Part shown: positions 29,315-39,137 of the stretch, piece by piece | How positions within the stretch are numbered: the first letter of the stretch is position 1 | Layout of the letters: every line of letters starts with the position of its first letter | Source: Euptelea pleiosperma | Lineage: Eukaryota > Streptophyta > Magnoliopsida > Ranunculales > Eupteleaceae | Direction: 5' to 3' | Length of the DNA stretch: 64,000 bases | Assembly: GCA_035048495.1 (NCBI GenBank) | Contig: CM068547.1 | Span: 22,637,913 to 22,701,912, forward strand | The notes under the pieces: model-generated | What the model saw: only the letters and a program-made list of their open reading frames with translations | Told to the model about the DNA's origin: nothing | Databases searched by the model: none | Program-made: the position numbers and the translations under genes

Positions 29315-29539
29315 TGTTATCAGATACGTAGAAATACGTATTTATCTTGTATAGGGGTAGTTCTGTAAATACCTCTTATGAGGGGTATACTTGTCCTTTC
29401 TTTATGTAACCCTTTTCCATAAATAAGATTTATGGGGTCATTGTGAATTAACGCAAGACATCCAATTCCTCCATCTCTTCTCTCTCTTCATATTGGAAAC
29501 CCTAACTCCTAACCCTAATCTCATCAAAGGAATTCAACT
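29315..29539 (+). repeat. Copia-4 3' LTR
   Basis: 225 bp, the same length as the 5' LTR and nearly identical to it. It ends CAACT and is followed by the target duplication CAAAA. Confidence 0.93.
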
Positions 29540-29544
29540 CAAAA

Positions 29545-31858
29545 TACGTCATCTGACAGAAGTCGCTCGATCTCTTTTGATCGGTGCCCATGTCCCAAAC
29601 TCCTATTGGTCCGATGCTGCTTTGACCGCTGCTTATCTGACTAACCGAATGCCTTCACATGCTCTCAACTTCCAGTCTCCGATTCAGGCTCCTAGCTCGT
29701 CTTTATTCCCTATCACCCCTCGCATTTTTGGGTGTGTCTGCTTTGTTCACATTTTGGGTCCACATCGTAACAAGTTGGATCCTAAAGCTCTTAAGTGTGT
29801 CTTCCTTGGTTACTCTTCTTCTCACAAAGGGTACAAGTGTTTTCATCCCTTGACGGGCAAGAAGTATGTTTCCATAGATGTCACCTTTCACGAGGAGACC
29901 TATTTTTTCTCCCCTACCTCTCTTCGGGAGGAGAGCCGTAGTGAAAAGAGGTTTGATCTTTGTCCTCTTCCTATTGTATCTATGACTCCTCCATTCTCGT
30001 TGGTTGTCGAGCAACCTACTCAGCCTATTATGGTGTCTGATAGTGCTCCTGGAGCGCAGGGGGAGCTTCAGGTCTATCGCAGAAGAGGGAAGGTCATTGC
30101 TGATCCAGTACCAGTGGTTCCATCATCGGATCCAGGTAACATATCTTCCATCTCTGTTCCTATCATTTCTTCTTCCACTGATGCGTGTGCTCTTGATCTC
30201 CCCATTGCTTTACAGAAGGGTACTCGTAGTTGTACTCAACACCCCTTGAGCAACTTTGTCTCCTACAATGCCTTATCTCCTTCCTACAAGGCGTTCATTA
30301 CTTCTGTGGACACTATTCTTATTCCCACTTCTGTGGCAGAAGGATTGGCACATCCCAGATGGAAGACTGCTATGGTCGAGGAGATGCGTGCCTTAGACAA
30401 AAATAAGACATGGGAGCTTGTTGATTTGCCAAGAGGCAAGAAGCCAGTTGGGTACAGATGGGTATACACAGTTAAGTATCAGGCAGATGGGTCAATTGAG
30501 AAGTACAAGGCTAGATTGGTAACAAAGGGGTATACTCAAACCTATGGGATTAACTACGTGGAGACCTTTGCACCTGTGGCAAAGATGAATTCCATCAGGG
30601 TGTTGCTGTCTTTAGCAGCAAACCAAGCATGGCCTTTGCATCAGCTGGATGTAAAGAATGATTTCCTTCATGGAGATCTACATGAAGAAGTCTACATGGT
30701 ACCTCCACCAGGATTCAGCCCCCCAGAGGATGGCAGCAAGGTGTGTCAACTGAGAAAAGCCCTCTATGGGCTTAAGCAGTCTTCCAGAGCTTGGTTTGAG
30801 AAGTTCACTCTAGCAGTGAAGAAGCTGGGGTATACTCAAAGCCAAGCCGATCACACCCTATTTGTGAAGCATCTAGGGAAGAGCACTACTGCCATCATCG
30901 TTTATGTTGATGACATCATTATGACAGGAAATGATGCAGAAGAGGTGACCAAGCTGAAGAACCATCTGGCAGGGGAATTTGAGACTAAGGATCTGGGGCT
31001 TCTCAAGTACTTTCTCGGCATAAAGGTTGCAAGACCCAGTCAAGGGATCTTCATCTCACAACGGAAGTACGTCTTAGATCTATTACAGGACTCTGGAAAG
31101 CTGAGAGCTAAGCCAGTTGAGACTCCCATAGAGTAGAACCACCAGTTGGCCGACTCGAGTAGTACGCCTTTATCTGATGTGGGGGGTTTTCAGAGACTGG
31201 TTGGGAGGTTGATCTATCTCTCTTGACTCGACCAGACATTGCCTATGCGGTCAGCGTTATCAGCCAATACATGCATTCTCCTAGGGAGATCCATTTAGAG
31301 GCAGCACACAGGATTCTGAGATATCTCAAGTCTACCCCTGGCAGAGGCCTTCTCTTCCAGAAGAATGACCACATGAGAGTTGAGTCATATACTGATGCAG
31401 ACTGGGCAGGTGCCAAGGATGATAGGCGTTCTACTTCAAGCTATTGCACCTTTGTTGGGGGCAATCTAGTTACTTAGAGGAGCAAGAAGCAACCTTTTGT
31501 TGCCAGATCCAGTGCAGAGGTAGAATTCAGGGCAATGGCCCATGGCTTGTGCGAGATGCTCTGGTTGAAGATGTTGGTCGCTGAGCTTGGTTTTTCAATC
31601 ACGGGGTCGGTGAGCTTGTATTGCGACAACAAGGCCACTATCAGTATTGCTCATGACCCAGTACAGCATGATCGGGCTAAGCACATTGAAGTGGATCGTC
31701 ACTTCATACAGGAGAAGATTATATCTGGAGAAGTCTGCACTCCATTTGTGAAGACCGATGAGCAAGTAGCGGATGTCTTCACTAAAGGAGTTCCCAGTTG
31801 GCAGCTTCACAGATGTTTATGCAAGTTGGGCATGCGGGATATCTATGCACCAACTTGA
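29545..31858 (+). pseudogene. Copia-3 integrase tail, RT and RNase H
   Basis: The open frame to 31136 resumes the integrase (RHLTEVARSLLIGAHVPNSY, AAYLTNRMPSHALNF, GYSSSHKGYKCFHPLTGKK). It continues through the RT: LPRGKKPVGYRWVYTVKY, LDVKNDFLHGDLHEEV (NAFLHGD is usual), YGLKQSSRAWF and LIVYVDD-type IIVYVDDIIMTG. A TAG at 31134-31136 ends it. RNase H follows in pieces (31223-31477 and 31535-31858), with a frameshift near 31225 and a stop near 31477. [25 protein letters not shown] and HIEVDRHFI are recognisable, ending DIYAPT. Confidence 0.9.
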
Positions 31859-31865
31859 GGGGGAG
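31857..31865 (+). other. Copia-3 polypurine tract
   Basis: GAGGGGGAG immediately before TGTTATCAG of the 3' LTR. Confidence 0.86.
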
Positions 31866-32082
31866 TGTTATCAGATGCGTATTCTATACATAGATGCGTA
31901 TTTATACTGTTTTGGTTGCTATGTAAATACCCCTTAATGTGAGGAGTATACTTGTCTTTTCTTATTCCCTTTCATATTAATAAGAATTATGGAGTCATTG
32001 TGACTAAAGCACAATGACATCCTTTCCTTCTCTCTTCTCTCTTCTCTAAACCTGACCCTAACCCTAATTCTTCAATTCAACT
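31866..32082 (+). repeat. Copia-3 3' LTR
   Basis: 217 bp, partner of 22230-22467, shorter by a CT-repeat contraction. It ends CAACT and is followed by the target duplication GAGAG. Confidence 0.92.
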
Positions 32083-32194
32083 GAGAGGACCATGGAGTTT
32101 TGGTTGCATCATGAACAATATTAAGGAAAGATTTTAATTCTTCCTTTATTTTTCAATTTTTTCACTTGCTTCATCAAATTTCATTATTTATCAA

Positions 32195-33250
32195 GAAGAT
32201 GTTATAAAAGGAGGTAAGATTCAAGTGAAGGCGAGCTTCGTGGAAAGCGTGTTATCTATCAAAAGGAGTTAAGGTCGTTTTGATTAAAAGCACTCTGTCT
32301 AGTATGCCTATTTACTATATATCTTTGTTCTCCATTCCAATAGGTGTGATAAGGAGGTTGGAGAAATTGTTCAAATGCTTCTTGTGGAATGATGGAGCTG
32401 AGACCTATAAATATCCTTCACTGAAATGGCAGGTGATTCATTATCCTAAGGGAAGGGTGGGTTTAGGCATCAAAAATCTTAAAGTCATTAATATTTCTCT
32501 TCTAAGAAAATGACTTTGGCGCTTTGGGGTAGAAGTGGATAGGTTTTTGGAGGGTCATTGCAGCTAAATATGGTTGTAGGCAGTTGGGCTGGGAAAGTGG
32601 GATTGTCCAATCCTCTTATGGGTGTAGTATGTGGAGGCGCATTATGAATGTGCAGCCTTACTTTTTTAAGGAAGTCAGGTTCAAGGTGGGGAGGGGGAAC
32701 AAGGCTCGTTTTTGGGCGGATTATGAATTGTTGTCTTATGTGCAAAGCATGTGGTGCATTGGTTAAACATCTACTTCTCCATTGCAACGCGGCTAAAGTG
32801 GTGTGGGATACTTTCTTCACTCTTTTTGGGATGAGTCGGGTGCTTCAAAGAACGGTGAAGGACATGTTCAGTAGCTGGTCTTCCTTTGCCTTCTCTCCTT
32901 GTGGGCATCGTATTTGGAGTATTCTTTATTCTGCTATCATTTGGGGCAATATGGAAGGAGAGAAATAAAAAAACCTTTGAGAATAAGAAGTTGGTTGTCG
33001 ATATCATTCTATCGCTTAAAGCTCTTCCTTTTTTTCTTGATCTAAGCTTTATAAGGAGTGTAGTGATTTGTTTTTTGAAGATTTCGTGTATAGGTGGGAG
33101 TCCATTTTGGAGACAAGAGATTAGTTGATCCATCCTCCTCTTAATTTTTCTCTTGGGAGGTTTTCTCGACCTCCTTGTATATCCTTTTGTTTTTCTCTTC
33201 AATAAAGTCTACCTATCCAGAAAAAAAGTCAAAAAAAACAAAAAAAAATT
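32195..33250 (+). mobile_element. LINE-C, 5'-truncated LINE with poly(A) tail
   Basis: The plus strand encodes, with frame changes, the RT C-terminus (VVLIKSTLSSMPIYYISLFS, FKCFLWNDGAETYKYPSLKW) and FFKEVRFKVGRGNKARFW. The zinc-binding RVT domain follows (CKACGALVKHLLLHCNAAKV) and WGNMEGEKK-type text ends the protein. An AATAAA lies at about 33202 and an A-rich tail ends near 33250. A segment between the WADYEL and CKACG blocks seems deleted. An imperfect flanking repeat (TTCATT..TTATCAAG at about 32180-32195, TTCATTTACCAAG after the tail) may be the target duplication. It is antisense in intron 1. Confidence 0.82.
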
Positions 33251-33263
33251 CATTTACCAAGCA

Positions 33264-34625
33264 TTTAGCTAGTTGATTGTGCATTGGGTATATTGTAACT
33301 TGTAGGACCAAAACACATAAATTGGTTACAACTTATAAGGTCCCTTGAAGTACAATCCATGCAAACTGGATTTCACCCATATGGACTTGTTTAGGGACCC
33401 TTTTACTAATATCTCTAAAGTACATGGTTAGGGAAAAAAGAAAGAGTGAAAAGGATTCAGTTCCCCTTCATCTTCTGTAATGGTAATAAGAGAGATTTAT
33501 TAAAACAGAAGAAAAAAAAGACAAAATCTAGGAAAATCATTCCCGATGTGCATACTTATTCTGGGATTACCCCTCTTTATCAATAGAGTCAGTTTCTCAT
33601 TTCCTACGAGTGTGCCTAATCAAAAAAGTTTTAAGTTTTCTGTTAGTCCCTTTTACAATCATGGATTTTGGCAAGCCTTCAAGGACCTAAGGAATTTCTG
33701 GACCCCGAAGATAACAGAGGACCTTCAAAGTAGCGTAAGTGAATCTGAAGTCCTTTAAGCAACGCTAAGGCTTCTGCTTCATCCAATTCCCATTCTTGTT
33801 TTGATCAATAAGATTTTGATATTCATCAAAAATAGTACGTAAAGTGTCTAAGAGTTATATCAGAAATAGCAAAGCAAACTATGTAAAAACCTTTCAAAGA
33901 AATCCAAGTTTCTTAAGAGCAATATACTTCTATAATTCCATATAAGGGTTAAATCAGATGGACTTGACCAAATGCCAAAACATTATAACCTTGTTTCTGA
34001 TACCAATAGAAATTTCATTTCGAGTTAATCAAAGGCAGCTAACAAAACCATCCACCTTTTTTTTTCATTTTAATAAAGTCAAAATGGTGGTGTTCTGAAA
34101 TTTCCAACACGAAGCACAATCAGAGAAGGCCTTCAGAGTTTGAATATGACACTTTTCTGTGTTATCTTTTGGGTGGCAAGATTTGCTGGCAGATCTTGAA
34201 GAGTAGAAAACATGTTAGTTTGCATCCTAGACCTGATTAGTAATTTACATATTTGTACGCATAGTCTCTTCAGTGCCAATGATTTAGCAAACTCTTTGGT
34301 GACTTGTACATTGGGGGAAAAGTACTTTCAATGAAGTTTAGATTAAGACGCAACAATATAATCGAAGCAAAAAAAAATTGGTTTTGATCATCCTCTTTTG
34401 TCCAATACAAGATACACAATGATCTCTAGAAAATTAAATAATAACAAAAATCAGTAAAATGCATAGAAACCAAGAAGGAATGTCTCTACACTCAACGAAA
34501 TCAATAACCAACCATCATTTGATACACTGCTAATAAACCCGGTTCACATAATACTAGAGAGCCAAAGTTTCAATCTTGGGTTGATATATTACTGAAATTC
34601 AAAGTGGGTAATTTTCCATACATAC
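33264..34625. other. Intron 1 sequence near exon 1
   Basis: AT-rich intron directly downstream of the exon-1 donor. No exon or transposon end is recognised. Confidence 0.4.
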
Positions 34626-34799
34626 CTCCGGTTTGCCTGAGAGCCCCTTAACAGGAGAATCTGGCGTAGATACAGTAGGAGCTGCTGCAACTTTAAAATA
34701 GTTTCGGTACGCAAACGAAAGATCTTTTCGGGATTCCATGTTGGTGTGCAATCCAAGTTTGTAGAGATGGGTAACTGCTCTGCTCCATCTGGGTAGCAT
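34626..34799 (-). CDS. UQCC1: Chaperone gene exon 1 (start and mitochondrial presequence)
   Basis: The ATG at 34799 opens MLPRWSRAVTHLYKLG, which is rich in Arg, Lys and hydrophobic residues with no acidic residue until about position 22, as expected for a mitochondrial targeting presequence. The exon ends ...LSGKPE at the donor GTATGT (58 codons, phase 0) and continues exactly into exon 2. I chose this start because the peptide and donor match this family's N-terminus. An overlapping longer frame (34589-34924) lacks these features. Confidence 0.82.
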
Positions 34800-35220
34800 T
34801 TTCGGGTTTCTCCTAGCAACCTTGAGGTCACAAGTTCAATCCCAAAAATGGGGAATAAATTGAGTTTCTCGCAATCGTTCAATAACAAAAAAAACTGAGA
34901 AAATGAAGGAAAATATACCCACAAATGAACATTTTCTTTCAGTTAAATTGCAGGAAACTGATAAAACTTTGGATCAAAGATGAGAAAAAAGAAAACAAAT
35001 GGTTTGTTCATTTGCTGAAAATTTGAAATGGGTATTTACGATTAAGGAGAGTTTGAAGATTTGAAGAAGAATCATGAATTGATAAGAAAAATAAATAATA
35101 TACTACACAGTACACACCTCAGTTCAATCTGAATTCTTTCTTCACTTCTTCTTCTTCTTAAAAACTTTTTTTCTTGGCCTGAAGTTCGACAGCAGAGTTG
35201 TTTTTTTTTTGAGCAGTGAT
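34800..35220 (-). promoter_or_regulatory. Chaperone 5' UTR and upstream region
   Basis: It lies between the start codon and the MITE cluster. Reading on the minus strand, a GAAGAAGAAG tract at about 35140-35165 precedes a TTCTTCTTCAAATC leader-like stretch at about 35040-35085, as often seen in plant 5' UTRs. No clear TATA box was found. An upstream intron in the UTR cannot be excluded. Confidence 0.4.
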
Positions 35221-35279
35221 CCAATAAGGGGCGCTTACCTTAAGCAACCATAAGGGGCCTCGTGACTTCTTTTAATTGG

Positions 35280-35715
35280 ACGCTATGTACCGACTCATTT
35301 TTTGCGGGTTTGGGGCCAGCGTTGTGACATGTGACATGTGACAGATGCTTTTGTAACAACTCACAATACGAGCCACGCGGAACGCTCTTAGTGGACACTG
35401 ACGGTAAGGATGTTTGGTGGACCTCTAAACCAAAAATCAGCCTCATTAGTGATTTTTAAGCGATTTGATTGAATTTATTTTCATGGGTTGATTTAAACGG
35501 TTGGAATTTGAGCATTATTTCGGTGCAAAGATTCAGAGGTTGTAAATCACTAATCAGGCTGATTTTGGTTTGTAGGTCCTCCGAGGGACTGGCCAAACAT
35601 CCATACTCTCATCGTCCACTAAGTGTGTGCCACGTGGTTCATATTTTGCGTTGTGACAGAAGCTTCTGTCACAACGCTGACTCTAGTAGGGCCCCTCGCA
35701 GAGGAAGTACGTAGA
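35280..35715. mobile_element. Fold-back MITE (long inverted repeat)
   Basis: The left arm (about 35290-35450) and right arm (about 35515-35700) are reverse complements with mismatches. Shared blocks are CAGCGTTGTGACA, TTAGTGGAC, GGATGTTTGG, GGTGGACC/GGTCCTCC, AAAATCAGCCT and CACTAATCAGG. The loop is centred near 35490. Exact ends are uncertain. There is no coding capacity. A second copy starts about 35735. Confidence 0.75.
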
Positions 35716-35734
35716 ACTTTGCTGACCACCCACA

Positions 35735-37570
35735 GTAATCAACGTGGCACACTTTTAGAGGACGCTGATCGTATGGATGTTTGGCCAATCCTTAGGTGGA
35801 CCTACAGACCAAAAATCAGCCTGATTATTGAATTCAAACATTTGCATCTTTGTACCCCAAATCTATATATCTATACTATAGCAGAGAAGTGGGCAGCGTT
35901 CCTCTCCTCCACATCAAGTTAACGTGGCACTCTCCTCATGCATAGTGCCATGTCAACAAGTCTCGGTGCCATGTCAGTCACCTCTAATTACCTCAACCAA
36001 AACGTCTCTACTTCAACTAAATTTAGAAACTTAATTTAAATAAAAGAATTTATTTCTCAAACCAAAACATCTTTCATTCTTCATTCAAGATTAATGACTT
36101 GAAAAATATTTTTAAGATCTCTCTCTTGATCGCCTAAAATATCTCTACAAGGGAAATCAAAATAAAACAACTCAACTCATGTAGAGCGCCACATCAACGA
36201 CCTAATTAACTTTCTATCCCCTCCATTCTCTCTCAATAAGTGTATTAAAAAAAAAAAAAAAACTATTGGCATTTCAAAATCCTTACATTAAATAGAAACA
36301 ATAATGAATAAAAGTCTTATACATTAAATAAAAAGTTAATCAACCCCTACCATTTATTGAATTGCAACCATGCAGCTTACCAAAACGTGCCTTTTATAAT
36401 TTACATTAAATAAAAAGTTATTTAACCGCTGCCAACCATAGACCTTACCAAAACGTGGATTTTATAGCGTTTTATTTCCAAAATGGCTTTTCCCTTACCC
36501 AACCATCTCATTCTCCCATAAATGTCTCTTGCCTTTTCGGTAACATCTCTCCCTTGCCCAAAGACGTTTCAAGTTTTAACACGTCTTTCCATCTCCCAAA
36601 ACATCTCTACCAAAACTAATCATACACGTTATATAGAGTCATCCAGAGTCGAAAGGAGAAGCATGAGAAGAAGATTAGAGGCTCATGTACGAACTTGAGA
36701 AATGTCGTTAATAGCATACGTGCACAACAAGTAAGTTTTCAGAAAGATTGGAGGCTTTGAAAAATATAATCCCTACAAAAAAATAAAAGAGGTAGAAGAA
36801 GAGTGTTTTCAGTGGTGGTGCTGTTGTTATTGGTGACGATGGGCAAAGTTGTGCTTGAGATCAGTCTCTGTCATTGAATGATTTGTTTGTTGATTGGAGG
36901 GTTTTTTTTTTGTTTTTTTTTTTTATAAATGAAGATGTAAGTTTTTTGCTTCTGTTTTTCCGTTAACGGAGATGCATGTAAGCAAATGTTTTATTTTTCT
37001 GGAGCGTGAGAGTAGGGACATGAAATAACTGTAAAATTTGTAACTCAAACCATTTTTTGAACTTTACTTTTTTCTCTTATTCTAATATTTTTGATGGTTT
37101 ATAGTTTTTTCTCTTATTCTAATATTTTTTGTGGTTTATAGTCTATATTTTTTTTCCCGATTATGATATTGTGTAGTTGCAAAGCTTTCAATTTCTTGAG
37201 TCCAACAAATTGAATGGTATGAAAATCCACGTATCTCTTTATTGTTGTTTTGTTTTGGAATTTTTTTATGAGCGTTACAATTCATCATCAAACCATTAAA
37301 ATCATCATCCAATGTATGGGGTTTCGGCATTAATTTGTCATCTATTTAGAAGTAGTATTTTATAAATTAAAAATAATATTATTATTTCTCACACTTATAT
37401 TTATTGTACATTACTATTACTATTTTTTATTTATTCGCCCGTGCTTTAACACGGGCCAATGACTAGTAATGGTCAATAATGCTCAAATTCGATGGTTAAA
37501 CATCAAACCAAGAAAATGACTCCAATTCAATGCTTAGAAATCACTAATCAGGCTAATTTTTGGTCTGTAT
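35735..37570. mobile_element. Second MITE copy, split by a Helitron
   Basis: The left arm (35735-35861) repeats the first MITE: AACGTGGCACAC, GGATGTTTGGCCAATC, GACCAAAAATCAGCCTGAT. It stops at 35861. After the Helitron the loop and part of the right arm continue at 37467 (AATAATGCTCAAATTC, then CACTAATCAGGCTAATTTT) up to about 37570, where the arm is truncated. Aligned with the first MITE, the sequence is continuous once 35862-37466 is removed. Confidence 0.72.
35862..37466 (+). mobile_element. Non-autonomous Helitron
   Basis: 1605 bp inserted between A (35861) and T (37467) of the MITE, with no target duplication. It begins TCTATATATCTATACTATAG and ends with the hairpin GCCCGTG-CTTTAA-CACGGGC (37437-37456), six bases, then CTAG (37463-37466). 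These are the terminal hallmarks of Helitrons (5' TC, 3' hairpin plus CTRR, A/T insertion site). No Rep/helicase is encoded; the interior is AT-rich without a recognised gene fragment. Confidence 0.88.
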
Positions 37571-39132
37571 TAGGCTTGTCAATGGGTAGTCCAAAATTCA
37601 AATCCGGTTCGAATTCGTATTCATATTATCCGAAATATTCGAATCCAATATTCATATTGGTTTCAAAAATATCCAATCCGATTACTAACATAAGGGCGTT
37701 TTGGTATTTTTGCATATTGGGTATATATAAAACCCTATTCTCGTCTCAATAGACTCCGAACCCTAACCATCATCTCTTTCTCTCTTTGAGGCGTCAAGCA
37801 ACTCCTAACCCTAACCCTCCTTTCTTTCTCTTTCGGAGGCACTATAGATGTTAGGATGAGGAGGGTGGTGGGGATTGATCAGATCCGACGACGACTTCGA
37901 AGATGCCTCTTGCCACTGCTGGTATTTAAAATAGCACAATCCCGGATCTATCTTCATTCATTATCTACTCCTCATGCATAATTCATTCCAAACCAAGAAT
38001 TTAGAAAACAAAGAAAAAGATATTGGGAGCAACAGTGGAGCTTGATTTCTTCTGAATGGAGAAAGAAAACTCTCTGAAATCTTAGTTTCAAGAGTTTAGC
38101 AGATAGAAAAGGAACCGTTCGAGGTCTCGATCTATGTTTCTACAGAGATTCTCATCGTTTTGCTCAATTTTTTGTTTTTGATTTTTTTGTTCAACATACC
38201 ATTTGGTTACAGGCATTCAAACCGCCATTTGGAAGATTAATCCACAAATTCTGAAGATTATTATGCATCTCCGATTTGATATTGATGTATGCGATCATTC
38301 ATATTATATTGACTGGATCGTCATTATTGTTGTTGGAGATACATTGGGGTTCACAATTATTATTTGATCGTTATTATTATTATTTTGAGGGTTCAGACAT
38401 ATCGTATGACCACGACTCCTTGGACGCTCTCTCGAATTCCAAGACTATGCCTAAAACGCAACGCGGACATTCTGCTCACAATGATAAAAGACCTGAAACA
38501 TCATTAGATTCTTGTGGTGGAATTAATGGTATGGTCTATCCGTAAGTAAGCCGTGTGTTTATCCTAGCCACGCACTCTTGTTTATATTTTGACTCATTGG
38601 GGTTTAGGAATTTACTCGATAAGTTCAATTATTTGATTATCGATATCATTGATGCACATTTCAATCATTGTATAGTTTTATAATGTTTTAACCGCTCATC
38701 CTCATATAAGTATGGGTAGTAGAGTGAAATCTTCTGAGTTATTGATAACTCATGCCGATTCTAATATTTTTTGCAAAGATACCAGATAGATCGGTGGCTC
38801 AGTGATAGAAGTCAGATGATTTTAGCACTTTTATTACTTCCCTAAGAACTATGTTTAGGTTTTACTTTCAGTTATTTGAATTCCTAATTATCTCAATAGT
38901 TGTTATTTGGCATTTGAAATGTAATCGAGAACAAGTTTCAGATTTACATTATGAAATTTATTATTCTGCGATTGGTTCATTTTGACTTGTGTTGACTTAA
39001 ACATATGTTCACCTTTTTCATTTACATTATATTAAATTGTACCTCTTGCTTCAACCTAATTTCATAGGTACTCCACTACCCCAAATATATGCAAAGAAAG
39101 ATAAAGTGTCCAAACTAATAAAAAGTGACTGA
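37571..39132 (+). other. Possible small transcription unit, otherwise unassigned
   Basis: A TATA-like GTATATATAAAACCC lies at 37721-37735 and is followed by a CT-rich, AACCCTAA-containing leader, as in plant 5' UTRs. An ATG at 37903 opens MPLATAG up to a GT at 37922. An acceptor-like TTTGGTTACAG ends at 38212 and the joined frame (37903-37921, 38213-38367) gives 57 codons to a TGA. I recognise no domain. The frame may be chance; the rest of the stretch shows nothing. Confidence 0.25.
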
Positions 39133-39137
39133 CACAT

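Larger units (their letters stand above)
25288..29539 (+). mobile_element. Copia-4, internally deleted young Copia in Copia-3
   Basis: A 4252-bp Copia with 225-bp LTRs (25288-25512 and 29315-29539) that differ at only about three positions by eye. The target duplication is CAAAA (25283-25287 and 29540-29544). It has gag (26261 to about 27060), then jumps at about 27080-27095 directly to the integrase C-terminal block. The gag zinc knuckle, protease and integrase catalytic core are deleted. RT and RNase H follow with stop codons. Removing it rejoins the Copia-3 integrase in frame. It belongs to the same family as Copia-1 and Copia-3. Confidence 0.95.
22230..32082 (+). mobile_element. Copia-3, Ty1/Copia retrotransposon (host of Copia-4)
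   Basis: A plus-strand Copia with LTRs at 22230-22467 and 31866-32082 and the target duplication GAGAG (22225-22229 and 32083-32087). It is inserted antisense in intron 1 of the chaperone gene. In order it has gag, protease, integrase, RT, RNase H and a polypurine tract; Copia-4 (25288-29539) interrupts the integrase. Without Copia-4 it is about 5.6 kb. It belongs to the same family as Copia-1 and Copia-4. The LTRs differ by about five substitutions and a short CT-repeat length change by eye. Stop codons in gag, integrase, RT and RNase H make it defective. Confidence 0.95.
18656..34799 (-). other. UQCC1: CBP3/UQCC1-type chaperone gene (5' part, three exons)
   Basis: This is a host gene on the minus strand for a ubiquinol-cytochrome c chaperone-domain protein, which in fungi, animals and plants assists cytochrome b and complex III assembly in mitochondria. 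The visible exons are 34626-34799, 21759-21972 and 18656-18822 (174+214+167 nt = 185 codons) with compatible phases 0, 1 and 0 and GT/AG borders. Intron 1 is 12,653 bp and intron 2 is 2,936 bp. Family proteins are longer, so C-terminal exons are missing and should lie left of base 1 unless lost. Nothing between 1 and 18655 looks like them. No stop interrupts the three exons, so the gene may be functional. Confidence 0.85.

Noticed and set aside
34589..34924. 111-codon frame overlapping chaperone exon 1
   Set aside because: It is a shadow frame of exon 1 and its 5' UTR; the family match and splice donor are in the 34626-34799 frame.
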